NCBI GenBank assembly: GCA_937927525.1
Contig: CALBDR010000140.1
Span: 1-13,857 of the forward strand
Direction: 5' to 3'
DNA: 13,857 nucleotides
Source: an uncultured Candidatus Melainabacteria bacterium
GTDB lineage: Bacteria; Cyanobacteriota; Vampirovibrionia; LMEP-6097
Shown here: positions 1-7,411 of the stretch, one piece after another
How positions within the stretch are numbered: the first letter of the stretch is position 1
How the letters are laid out: every line of letters starts with the position of its first letter
Made by a program: the position numbers and the translations under genes
The notes under the pieces: generated by a model
Told to the model about the DNA's origin: nothing
Seen by the model: the letters and a program-made list of their open reading frames with translations, nothing else
The model's database searches: none

Positions 1-178
1 CAACTGAGCTAAGCGTCCATATTCTATTTTGAGAACGCATCTCGTAGAGATTCTCTTTATGTGGTGGCTTGCGCCACTAGCAACTGAGCTAAGCGTCCAT
101 ATTCTATTTTGAGAACGCATCTCGTAGAGATTCTCTTTATGTGGTGGCTTGCGCCACTAGCAACTGAGCTAAGCGTCC
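1..178 (-). repeat. 80-bp perfect tandem repeat carrying a tRNA 5'-end fragment
   Basis: Two identical 80-bp units (1-80 and 81-160) are followed by the first 18 nt of a third (161-178). A degenerate echo of the unit start, CAACTAAGCT, lies at 181-190. On the minus strand each unit starts GGACGCTTAGCTCAGTTG, which reads as the 5' acceptor strand, U8-A9 and the start of a D-arm of a tRNA. It then departs from tRNA sequence into two hairpins. On the plus strand these are GTGGC-TTGC-GCCAC (64-68/73-77, extendable to 7 bp) and an ATCTC-GTA-GAGAT stem (39-43/47-51) with outer GAGA/TCTC. No anticodon arm, T-loop or 3' acceptor half is present, so this is not a functional tRNA inside the window. Unit identity implies recent expansion. 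The array touches the window edge and probably continues. Confidence 0.85.
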
Positions 179-192
179 TTCAACTAAGCTAT

Positions 193-198
193 TATAAT
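193..198 (+). promoter_or_regulatory. -10 box of priA (near-leaderless)
   Basis: A consensus TATAAT ends 8 nt before the priA ATG at 207. Transcription would start at about 204-207, giving almost no 5' leader and no room for a ribosome binding site; none is visible. No good -35 hexamer lies 16-18 bp upstream, where the sequence is the last partial copy of the tandem repeat. This is inferred from sequence only. Confidence 0.45.
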
Positions 199-206
199 AA
201 CAAAAA

Positions 207-2489
207 ATGAGCTTCTGTAAGGTATTAGTTTTGAATAATTCACAAAATTTTAGCAATCTGCTAGATAACTCATTAACTTATAAAATTCCAGAAAATTTTG
301 AAACTGAGCTAGAAGTCGGCAATTTCGTTTATGTCCCAATCCTAGACAAAGTTTTTAGTGCATTAATAATTTGTATTGAAGAAGAATATCAAACTAAATT
401 TAAAATTAAAGAAATTATAGATATAATCGATCCTAAGCTGAAAATTAAAGCTGATATTATTGATTTAATTATATTTAGCTCAGAATATTACTTAGCAAGC
501 TATAGCCAGAGTTTAGAATGTATAATTAGCTCAAGCCTAATCCCACAAACTGAAAAACAGTTAACTTTAAATGAAGATATTAAAATAGAGTTCGGAAAAA
601 ATTTAGAAACATTAAATAGTGAACTAAGCAAAAAAGTCTTAAGCACTCTTTATAATTGCCGAGCTTCCTCAGCAAAATTTAGCCGACTAAGAAATTTACT
701 TAAAATTACAACAAAACAGTTAAATAAAGAAATTAGTTCATTGAAGGCTAAAGAATTTTTGAAAATTGATTTCATTCATAAAGACTTTATCTTTAAAGAG
801 AATAATAAAGACCATTTGCAAAATTATGAAACAAATATTGATTTAGATTTGAATCCCTTAACGCCAGAACAAGATAGCGCTTATCGGCAAATAAGGCAAG
901 CCGTTCAAGAAAATGTAAATAAGTTTCTGATTCATGGCGTCACTGGCTCAGGTAAAACAGAAATCTACTTCAAATTAATTAAAGATATATTAGAGCAAAA
1001 ACAAAGTGTAATTATTTTAGTACCAGAAATTGCACTAGCACCTCAGTTAATTGAGCGTTTAAAAAAGAAATTTAAGGCAGAAGATATACTTGTCTGGCAC
1101 AGCGCTCTAGAAATAAGTGAAAGACAACACACCTTTTTTGAATTATTAAAAGATAAGCCCAAAATAGTTGTAGGAGCACGATCAGCTGTATTCACACCAG
1201 TAAACCACCTTGGTTTAATAATTTTAGATGAAGAACATGAAAACTCTTATAAACAGGACCAGCCTGCACCACGCTATCACACCAGAAAAATTGCAGAATA
1301 CAGATGTAAGCAATCTGAAGCTATACTCGTTTTAGGTTCTGCAACACCGTCGCTTGAAACATATCATAAAGCTTCTTCAAAAGAGCATCCAGACTGGATG
1401 CTACTTACTCTGAAGCAAAGATATAATAAAAATCCTCTACCAAAAGTGGATCTAGTAGATATGAGAGATGAATTCAAGCATGGAAACAAATCAATATTTT
1501 CTAAAAAACTTAAAGAACTTCTAGAAACAACTATAGATAAGAAAGAACAAAGTATTTTATTTTTAAACAAACGTGGTAATTCTAGCCATGTTTTTTGCCG
1601 TGACTGTGGTCATATCTATAAATGCTCTAACTGTGACGCTAAAATGGTCTACCACTCTGACCAAAGACTCTTGATTTGTCATCTCTGCGGTCACCAAGAA
1701 GAGCACCCAGAAGTTTGTCCAACCTGTTCTAGTTCAGCGATAAAATACTTTGGCTTAGGTACCCAAAAATTAGAAGAGGAAGTAAAAAAACACTTCCCTA
1801 ATGCAAAAGTTAAAAGGCTAGATAGTGACGTAAACAAAAACAAAAAAAGTTACTTAGATATTTGGCGTGAATTCAAAAACAAGGAAATTGACATACTTAT
1901 CGGCACGCAAATGATAGCAAAAGGTTTAGATAACCCTAATTTAACTTGCGTAGGAGTAGTAGCAGCTGACTCATGCTTTACTCAGTTAGACTACTTAGCT
2001 GACGAAAAGGGCTTCCAACTTTTAACGCAAGTGAGTGGTAGAGCCGGAAGGAAGGATAAAGAAGGAAAAGTAATTTTCCAAAGTTATCAACCAGATAGAG
2101 AAGCTTTAATTTATGCTCAAGAGCAAGATTACAACAAATTTTACGAAAATGAAATATTAAACAGAAAAGACTTTCAGTACCCACCATTCAGTAAGTTAAT
2201 AAGATTCATTAGTAGCAGCGAATCTGAAACTACTGCTATAAATAATTTAAATCTAATTCACGAAGAACTATTTAATGCAAAAGAAAAAGAAAACTTGGAA
2301 ATTCAAATCCTAGGTCCTAGTCAGTGTCAAATAAATCGAATTAATAATAAATTCCGTTATCACATTCTCGTGAAACTAAAAGAGAATGATCAAGCTTCAA
2401 CTCAAGCAATAAAAAATATTTACTTAAGTCATAAAAACATCAGCAAATCCAAACTAGTTATCGACATTGATTCACTAAGTTTATTTTAA
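207..2489 (+). CDS. priA: Primosomal protein N' (replication restart helicase PriA)
   Basis: PriA is a 3'-to-5' superfamily 2 DNA helicase that recognises abandoned forks and reloads the replisome. The 760-aa product is close to the family's usual length (about 730-800). Visible in order are a divergent N-terminal DNA-binding region, a Walker A motif GVTGSGKT at about 244-251, a DEEH Walker B box near 341, SATPS near 378, and LNKRG near 453. Four CxxC pairs then follow (about 464-507), the PriA zinc-binding insertion, followed by GTQMIAKG and QVSGRAGR. The start is fixed: ATG at 207 is the only start after an in-frame TAA at 198-200. No Shine-Dalgarno is visible. The gene is monocistronic, and the convergent regulator gene begins 16 bp past its stop. 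All helicase and zinc residues look intact. Confidence 0.97.
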   Translation: MSFCKVLVLNNSQNFSNLLDNSLTYKIPENFETELEVGNFVYVPILDKVFSALIICIEEEYQTKFKIKEIIDIIDPKLKIKADIIDLIIFSSEYYLASYSQSLECIISSSLIPQTEKQLTLNEDIKIEFGKNLETLNSELSKKVLSTLYNCRASSAKFSRLRNLLKITTKQLNKEISSLKAKEFLKIDFIHKDFIFKENNKDHLQNYETNIDLDLNPLTPEQDSAYRQIRQAVQENVNKFLIHGVTGSGKTEIYFKLIKDILEQKQSVIILVPEIALAPQLIERLKKKFKAEDILVWHSALEISERQHTFFELLKDKPKIVVGARSAVFTPVNHLGLIILDEEHENSYKQDQPAPRYHTRKIAEYRCKQSEAILVLGSATPSLETYHKASSKEHPDWMLLTLKQRYNKNPLPKVDLVDMRDEFKHGNKSIFSKKLKELLETTIDKKEQSILFLNKRGNSSHVFCRDCGHIYKCSNCDAKMVYHSDQRLLICHLCGHQEEHPEVCPTCSSSAIKYFGLGTQKLEEEVKKHFPNAKVKRLDSDVNKNKKSYLDIWREFKNKEIDILIGTQMIAKGLDNPNLTCVGVVAADSCFTQLDYLADEKGFQLLTQVSGRAGRKDKEGKVIFQSYQPDREALIYAQEQDYNKFYENEILNRKDFQYPPFSKLIRFISSSESETTAINNLNLIHEELFNAKEKENLEIQILGPSQCQINRINNKFRYHILVKLKENDQASTQAIKNIYLSHKNISKSKLVIDIDSLSLF

Positions 2490-2496
2490 ATTTCAG

Positions 2497-2508
2497 TAAC
2501 TTAAGTTA
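2497..2508. other. AT-rich palindrome between convergent priA and regulator gene
   Basis: TAACTTAAGTTA is a perfect 12-bp palindrome lying between the priA stop and the opposing regulator stop, whose TAA it contains. It could form a weak cruciform or RNA hairpin. There is no G+C stem and no real U tract, so it is a poor candidate for a classical intrinsic terminator. It is recorded as the only structure at this junction. Confidence 0.3.
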
Positions 2509-3189
2509 AATTAACTGTTCCTCACGCTCTCTTGCATTCAAGTCAAATAAACCCACCCGCAATGCCATTACAGCAGCCTGAGTTCTATCTTCGACATTAA
2601 GCTTGCTTAAAATATTACGCACATGAGTTTTAGTAGTAGCTAAGCTAATGAAAAGCTCCTTAGATATCTGATCATTACTTCTACCATTAACTATCAAACC
2701 AAGAACTTCTGTCTCTCTTACTGATAAACCTAAATTATCACCACTAAAATTATCCATTTCATCCTCAGATAGATTTTCATAAATTTCAGTAATTAAACTA
2801 TCAGAATAAGCTCTAACACCATTATAAATACTGAGTAATGAATAATAAATTTTATCTCCCTCTGAATCCTTTTCAATAATTCCTTCTACATTCTTTCTAA
2901 TATAAGTACATAAATCCTCTCTAGATAAATCATTCACCAGTAATAAGACTTTCGTTTTAGGTGACTCCTGACGTATTAAATTGATAGATTCCATAGGCTT
3001 ATAAAGAGAATTGAAATCAAGTATCAAGATATCTGGCAATAAATCTCCAGAAATTTGTAATAAATGCTCAAAACTAGCTAAATCAGCCAGTAAATCTAAA
3101 TCCTGGAATTTATTTAATGAGCATCTCAGCCCCATTCTCATTAAATCATTCAATTCATATAGTAATACTCTCACTCTCTTCTTATTCAT
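2506..3189 (-). CDS. LuxR/NarL-family response regulator with degenerate receiver
   Basis: This 227-aa protein has an N-terminal receiver domain (about 5-120) and a C-terminal LuxR-type helix-turn-helix (about 155-215; SVRETEVLGLIVNGRSNDQ, then KTHVRNILSKL), so it should bind DNA as a dimer. The phosphoacceptor aspartate (D58 in ILDFN) and the conserved lysine (K107 in IIEKD) are present. The upstream acidic pair is reduced to E12-L13, and the switch Thr/Ser position appears to be V85. Phosphorylation may therefore be weak, altered or dispensable, as in known atypical receivers. An AAGGAG Shine-Dalgarno (3200-3205 on the plus strand) lies 10 nt before the ATG, in the 24-nt gap after the kinase gene. 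The two genes are thus almost certainly co-transcribed and form a cognate pair. The target genes are unknown. Confidence 0.9.
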   Translation of the reverse strand: MNKKRVRVLLYELNDLMRMGLRCSLNKFQDLDLLADLASFEHLLQISGDLLPDILILDFNSLYKPMESINLIRQESPKTKVLLLVNDLSREDLCTYIRKNVEGIIEKDSEGDKIYYSLLSIYNGVRAYSDSLITEIYENLSEDEMDNFSGDNLGLSVRETEVLGLIVNGRSNDQISKELFISLATTKTHVRNILSKLNVEDRTQAAVMALRVGLFDLNAREREEQLI

Positions 3190-3213
3190 AGTTTTTGTTC
3201 TCCTTTGAACTTT

Positions 3214-4350
3214 TTATTTACCCTCTACTTGAAGTAAAAAAGCAAACTCAATATTATTAGGGCCAGTAGAATTAACCCATAATGTCCCACCGTAAATCTC
3301 TATAATTCTCTTTATGAGATATAAGGAAAAAGAACTCTCGTAATTTTTCAAATAAGGACTAATAAAATTATCTCTTAAGCTATTACTAGTAAATTCTTGA
3401 TTAGATTTAGCTAAAAGTTTTACTTGTAAAAATTTCTTATCAAGCAATTCAAAATCAATGTCAATGACACCATTTTCTTTAAGAAAACTTATACAGTTCA
3501 TCATTAGACTGGTAATGACTCTCTGTATTTCATCAAAATTGAATTTAATATTAATAGAATTATCCAGTCTAGCTAAATTTATTGAAATGTTTGCAGACAA
3601 GCTCAAAACCTCAATATTCTTCAAACTTTTATATAAAATCTCAGCTAATGAATGACTTTTTGATTCTTTTTTAGAATCATAAGCATCATATTTTAAAACA
3701 GAAAGCATATTATAAACCAGTACCAGAGACTCATTATGTGAATGATATAGCTTATCTAAAAGATTTCTAGTATCTTTATTTACAGTCTTTTCATTGATTA
3801 AATTAGCTAAATTAATTTTAGTAGCAGTCAATGGTGTCTTTAAATCATGAACAAAAGAACATAAAAGATCTTGAAGATCAGTAAAATCCTTTTTAACATC
3901 TTCAATAAACCTAGCTTTAAATAAAAAACCAATAACATTATGGTTTGCAACAAAAGGTAAAAAATCAAAGCTTAATTTATGATAATGACTTATATTATGC
4001 TTTACTATAATTTTTATATTTTGAAAAATATATGAAAGTGAAGAAGACATTACTACCTTCTCTATAAAGACCGCAAAATCATATTCATGACCATTAAAAA
4101 GAATTTTTGTTCTCGTTTGAAGAAACAATTTTGCAGGCGAGTTGCTATACAATATTGACAAATTCGTATCTAAAATTAATATTGAATCTGATACACCATG
4201 AATAAGTGGTTTTAGTAGATTTATACAATCTAAAATATTATCATCATCTGGAAAATTCAAAAAATAATCTTTCATTGATGCAGTTGATTTCATACAACTA
4301 TCATCAGATAAAATATCATTAATCTCCTCTAGAAAACTAACCATTAACAC
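3214..4350 (-). CDS. Soluble sensor histidine kinase with eroded ATP-binding boxes
   Basis: This protein of about 378 aa has no membrane segment, so it is probably cytosolic. Residues about 45-150 look like a PAS sensor domain (GVSDSILILDTNLSILYSNS). The dimerisation/phosphoacceptor helix follows with FVHDLKTPL (H168). The C-terminal third aligns by eye with a HATPase domain: N285 in MMNCISFLKENG matches the N box, and LYLIKRIIEIYGGTLWV matches the end of the G2 region. The G1 box (DxGxG) is replaced by LLAKSNQEF, and the GxGxGL of G2 by ESSFSLYL. ATP binding is therefore doubtful, although H168 is kept. GTG at 4350 and ATG at 4344 are both possible starts, neither with a Shine-Dalgarno. The gene sits 24 nt upstream of the regulator gene and 46 nt downstream of a 22-codon ORF. 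Confidence 0.85.
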   Translation of the reverse strand: MLMVSFLEEINDILSDDSCMKSTASMKDYFLNFPDDDNILDCINLLKPLIHGVSDSILILDTNLSILYSNSPAKLFLQTRTKILFNGHEYDFAVFIEKVVMSSSLSYIFQNIKIIVKHNISHYHKLSFDFLPFVANHNVIGFLFKARFIEDVKKDFTDLQDLLCSFVHDLKTPLTATKINLANLINEKTVNKDTRNLLDKLYHSHNESLVLVYNMLSVLKYDAYDSKKESKSHSLAEILYKSLKNIEVLSLSANISINLARLDNSINIKFNFDEIQRVITSLMMNCISFLKENGVIDIDFELLDKKFLQVKLLAKSNQEFTSNSLRDNFISPYLKNYESSFSLYLIKRIIEIYGGTLWVNSTGPNNIEFAFLLQVEGK

Positions 4351-4396
4351 ACAACCAATTTATTTATACTATTTCAAATATTAACATAAAATAAAA

Positions 4397-4465
4397 TTAA
4401 AGTCTTGATGCTTCTGATCTTTTCTTGAACAGCTTGAATATTAAATAACACACAAACAGTGACAT
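4397..4465 (-). CDS. 22-aa small ORF with strong Shine-Dalgarno, upstream of the kinase gene
   Basis: ATG at 4465 is preceded, with a 6-nt spacer, by a perfect AGGAGG (4472-4477 on the plus strand), the best ribosome site in the window. The ORF encodes a short peptide: MSLFVCYLIFKLF, then KKRSEASRL, then TAA. The first 13 residues are strongly hydrophobic and aromatic with one Cys; the tail is basic, then polar. This matches a small membrane-associated peptide with its basic end in the cytoplasm. The kinase gene starts about 46 nt after the stop on the same strand, so it may be part of that operon, as a leader peptide or a small partner of the kinase. I recognise no family. Because it is so short, the case rests on the ribosome site, start, spacing and peptide character. 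Confidence 0.55.
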   Translation of the reverse strand: MSLFVCYLIFKLFKKRSEASRL

Positions 4466-4501
4466 AGATTTCCTCCTATTAACTTTACCAACTTAGTTAT
4501 G

Positions 4502-4507
4502 ATTGTA
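4502..4507 (-). promoter_or_regulatory. Possible -10 box of the small ORF / kinase / regulator unit
   Basis: On the minus strand TACAAT (5 of 6 matches to TATAAT) lies 36 nt upstream of the 22-codon ORF. This would give a leader of about 25-30 nt that contains the AGGAGG site. No convincing -35 is present at 16-18 bp. A second candidate, TATAAA (minus strand of 4363-4368), lies just upstream of the kinase start and could serve it alone. Confidence 0.3.
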
Positions 4508-4647
4508 CACAAATATTAATAAATAATGAAATCAGTCAATAGTATTAAGAATTTAAAATATTTTCATTTTCGAATCATTTTCCACAAAACCATTCAAAAG
4601 AATGATAAAAATAGCCTTATTATTTGTTAAATTAATTGTTAAGCAAT

Positions 4648-4750
4648 GGAGCTGCGGACCATAATTTAAGGTTTTGGATATGTTACTCAGAATTTGGAAG
4701 GCACGTTTTTGATACAGAAATAATCTTACGTAGCTCCTTGTATTTTTTTG
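4648..4750 (+). ncRNA. Stem-bounded intergenic element, candidate structured RNA
   Basis: GGAGCTGCG (4648-4656) can pair with CGTAGCTCC (4729-4737) as nine contiguous base pairs including one G-U. It encloses about 72 nt, in the most G+C-rich patch of the 438-bp intergenic gap. A run of seven T follows at 4743-4749, so on the plus strand the outer stem plus U tract could end a transcript of about 100 nt. A weak inner hairpin CCATAA/TTTTGG (4659-4664/4673-4678) is possible. I checked for signatures of SRP RNA, tmRNA, common riboswitches and tRNA T-arms and did not find them. No clear promoter precedes it. A short inverted-repeat insertion element is the main alternative, but no target-site duplication is visible. 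Confidence 0.3.
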
Positions 4751-4752
4751 TA

Positions 4753-4782
4753 TTTACTAATATGATCAATTAATGTTATATT
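4753..4782 (+). promoter_or_regulatory. Promoter of rlmN (leaderless)
   Basis: TTTACT (4753-4758), an 18-bp spacer and TATATT (4777-4782) form a plausible sigma-70-type promoter. The -10 ends 6 nt before the GTG start codon, so transcription should begin at or within a base or two of that codon. No ribosome binding site precedes it. Confidence 0.5.
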
Positions 4783-4788
4783 AATCTA

Positions 4789-5853
4789 GTGACTGAAAAA
4801 CAGGCTAAATTAAATATTTTTGGCAAAGATCTTGATCAAATAAGTGACATTATAGTTTCCTTGGGACATAATAAGTTTAGAGCCAAGCAAATTTTCAATT
4901 GGATATATATAAAGTCAGCAAAAAGCTTTCATGAAATGTCTGATCTACCTAAAAGTTTTCAAGAAGAGTTGGAGAAGAATTATTCCATAGGAAGCCTTAC
5001 TTTAATAGAAAGACAAGTGAGCTCTGATGGAACTAAAAAATATTTATTTGCACTAGAAGATGGTAGCCTCGTCGAATCAGTTTTAATGTATTTTGAAGGA
5101 ACTGAAAGACTTACCGCTTGTATAAGTTCTCAAATAGGCTGTGCCGTTAAATGTCCTTTCTGTTCCACAGGAACACTCGGTTTCAAGAAAAATTTGAGAG
5201 ATGATGAGATATTAGAACAAGTTCAATTCATCCAGAACCTTGAACAAGAAAGGATTTCAAATATAGTATTCATGGGGCAAGGTGAACCTCTAAATAACTA
5301 TAAATCAGTAGTTAGTGCCACTCAAAAACTAAGAGAACTTATAGGGATCGGTGCAAGGCACATAACAATATCAACCAGTGGTGTGATACCACAAATTGAT
5401 AAGCTTGCAGAGGAAAAAATCCAATTAACCCTAGCATTATCTCTTCATGACCCAGATGACAATGATAGAGATTTTCTAGTTCCAATAAATAAAAAGTGGA
5501 AAATAGCTCCATTAATGGAATCATTGAGAAAATATGTAAAGTCTACTAATAGGCGAGTAACCATAGAATACGTTCTTCTGAAAAACCTGAATGATAGTGA
5601 TGAAAAAGCTAAACGATTAGGAGAATTGGTCTCAAACCTTCACTGTAACATTAATCTAATCCCGTATAACCAAAGCTGCTCAGACACTATCTTCCTAAGA
5701 CCTGATGATAAACGAATTAACAACTTTGCTGAACTCGTCAAACAACATAGCAGAGGTAAAACTGTTACAGTAAGACAAGAAAAAGGACATGACATCAAAG
5801 CTGCCTGTGGACAGCTAGAATCATCATACAGAGATACTTTGCAAAGCATTTAA
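4789..5853 (+). CDS. rlmN: Dual-specificity 23S rRNA A2503 / tRNA A37 C2-methyltransferase RlmN
   Basis: RlmN is a radical-SAM enzyme that methylates C2 of adenosine in 23S rRNA and certain tRNAs, tuning decoding accuracy. The 354-aa protein shows the N-terminal RNA-binding region (FRAKQIFNWIY). It has the radical-SAM CxxxCxxC cluster motif C118-AVK-C122-PF-C125, the SAM-binding FMGQGEPL (161-168) and ITISTSGVIP. The C-terminal methyl-carrying cysteine is C340 in DIKAACGQL. C118 is the second catalytic cysteine expected for the family as well as part of the motif. The start is GTG at 4789: the frame is closed by TAA at 4771-4773, no ATG occurs before residue 50, and the KLNIFGKDL stretch matches the family's N-terminus. 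Its stop overlaps the stop of the convergent hook gene. Confidence 0.97.
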   Translation: MTEKQAKLNIFGKDLDQISDIIVSLGHNKFRAKQIFNWIYIKSAKSFHEMSDLPKSFQEELEKNYSIGSLTLIERQVSSDGTKKYLFALEDGSLVESVLMYFEGTERLTACISSQIGCAVKCPFCSTGTLGFKKNLRDDEILEQVQFIQNLEQERISNIVFMGQGEPLNNYKSVVSATQKLRELIGIGARHITISTSGVIPQIDKLAEEKIQLTLALSLHDPDDNDRDFLVPINKKWKIAPLMESLRKYVKSTNRRVTIEYVLLKNLNDSDEKAKRLGELVSNLHCNINLIPYNQSCSDTIFLRPDDKRINNFAELVKQHSRGKTVTVRQEKGHDIKAACGQLESSYRDTLQSI

Positions 5854-7316
5854 AGCTGTAATAATACTTGCATTAATTCATCAGCAACAGTAACAACCCT
5901 TGCACTCCCCTGTAAACCTCTTTGATAAGAAATCATTTTAGTTAATTCATTTCCTACATCAACATTAGAGAACTCAAGAGTACTAGAAATTATTCTTGTA
6001 GACTCGAGTTTTAAATTAGGATTACTACTTGGACCACCAATAACTTGCAAACTAGCAGATCCAGAGTTAGAAGAAGCACGATACTGACCATTTCCAGTAT
6101 TAACTAAAGCTTCTAAATTATTGAAGTTAGAAAGCAAAATTTTACCTATAGCCATACGTCCACCTAAAGCACTTTTACCTTCAATCTCCAAAGTTCCGTC
6201 TATTCCAATCGCATACTTTGATAAAGAAATCTCACTATTAGGATCAGGAGAATAAAAAATTGGTGGCATCCTCATGGGTGCTAAAAGACTACTCATATCA
6301 CTAGAAGTAATATAAGGTAAATCATCATTAGCCAGAGTAACACTATTACCGACCTGTGTCGTGCTGGAATTTTCAGCAGAATCAAAGCTTAAAGAACTAC
6401 CCAAATTCAAATCTTTATCAAAGATAAAACCCGTTAAAACTTCATCTAATTTATTAACTTCAGGCTTGACCCTCATTCGTAATTGCAATAACTGACCATT
6501 TTCATTTTTCAACTCAAAAGTCTGAACTTTATTTTCAAAAGCAATATTAGTGTCTACTGAAACAGAAAAAGTATCCAGTGGTGGTTCAATATCTCCACTA
6601 GTCTCAGTGAAAGTCATATTCATAAAACTACCATCAAAACTAAAATCCAAATCACCATCACTGATAGATACGGATTTATCAAGAAACCCAGATCTAACAC
6701 TTAGTTCAGCGATTTTAGTGACATCAATATCCGCAGATCCAATACTGTTTATTGAAAAAGATGGAGTCTTTTGCTCTTCTATAAAAGAACCTATAGCCTG
6801 CTCGCTAATATAATTTATAGTAGTATAATCAGGAGAATTAATCGATTTCATTTCCTCAGTATTTTCGTTATAAAACATTACCCCCATAACGAATTTACCT
6901 TGGTCATTAACGATATTTCCCACTGCATCAACTGAGAAATTACCATCCCTAGTATAAACTAGATCTTGTACTTGACCGTTTTCTATATCTCCAGTATCAC
7001 TTAAAGCAAAAAATCCCGCACCTTCTAGAGCAAGCTTTGATTGCTCATGAACATTCCTTAAACTTCCTTGCTCAAAATTAGTATTAATATTAGCAGCAAC
7101 AACTCCAGTGCCTAAAGTTTTAGGGTTTGTAGAGCCTAATTGACCATTAGCAGCTGAACCTATAGAGTGAGTATTCGTAAGAGTAGATTCAAAACCTACG
7201 GAAGACCTTTTAAATGCTATAGAATTAACATTAGCAATATTATTAGTAGTAGTATTAATCGCAGTTTGATGCGCATTAATTCCTTTTCTACCAATAAATA
7301 ATGAGTTAAAAGTCAT
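5850..7316 (-). CDS. flgE: Flagellar hook protein FlgE-like
   Basis: This 488-aa axial flagellar protein is exported by the flagellar type III apparatus and, as expected, has no cleavable signal peptide. The N-terminus carries the rod/hook signature (NNIANVNSIAFKRSSVGFES, 25-44). Residues about 69-94 include TLGTGVVAANINTNFEQGSL, a motif typical of hook proteins, then the GAGFFALSD and YTRDGNFSVD boxes. The C-terminus has LEFSNVDVGNELTKMISYQRG, the basal-body coiled-coil tail. Length and the long variable middle (about 170-400) favour hook protein over the shorter rod proteins FlgF or FlgG. ATG at 7316 begins directly with the conserved region. It has no ribosome site and no flagellar neighbours, so it is an isolated flagellar gene here, divergent from gltB with 108 bp between them. 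Confidence 0.88.
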   Translation of the reverse strand: MTFNSLFIGRKGINAHQTAINTTTNNIANVNSIAFKRSSVGFESTLTNTHSIGSAANGQLGSTNPKTLGTGVVAANINTNFEQGSLRNVHEQSKLALEGAGFFALSDTGDIENGQVQDLVYTRDGNFSVDAVGNIVNDQGKFVMGVMFYNENTEEMKSINSPDYTTINYISEQAIGSFIEEQKTPSFSINSIGSADIDVTKIAELSVRSGFLDKSVSISDGDLDFSFDGSFMNMTFTETSGDIEPPLDTFSVSVDTNIAFENKVQTFELKNENGQLLQLRMRVKPEVNKLDEVLTGFIFDKDLNLGSSLSFDSAENSSTTQVGNSVTLANDDLPYITSSDMSSLLAPMRMPPIFYSPDPNSEISLSKYAIGIDGTLEIEGKSALGGRMAIGKILLSNFNNLEALVNTGNGQYRASSNSGSASLQVIGGPSSNPNLKLESTRIISSTLEFSNVDVGNELTKMISYQRGLQGSARVVTVADELMQVLLQL

Positions 7317-7411
7317 TAATTAGTTTATTCACATTAGGTACTAAATACTCCATAAGCTATTAGCAGTATTTCAATGCTTGATACTAGTGAACATATATGA
7401 TAGCTTTGATG

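Noticed and set aside
1..178. CRISPR array or functional tRNA gene
   Set aside because: The units are identical along all 80 bp, so there are no variable spacers. Only the 5' 18 nt of a tRNA is present, with no anticodon arm, T-loop or 3' acceptor strand.
2490..2508. Rho-independent terminator after priA
   Set aside because: The only inverted repeat, TAACTTAAGTTA, has just two G-C pairs and no following T run.
4672..4705. SRP RNA core (TTTGGAAGGCA looks like the CCGGAAGGAAGC box)
   Set aside because: The match is short, the second GGAA/AGCA half is missing, and the surrounding sequence does not fold into the SRP hairpin.
4648..4737. A tRNA-like gene, because the outer stem can be read as a 7-bp acceptor
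   Set aside because: No TTCGA-type T-loop, D-arm or anticodon stem can be found on either strand of the interior.
5339..5849. Minus-strand ORFs inside rlmN
   Set aside because: They are shadows of the strongly conserved rlmN frame, with no domain signal or ribosome site.
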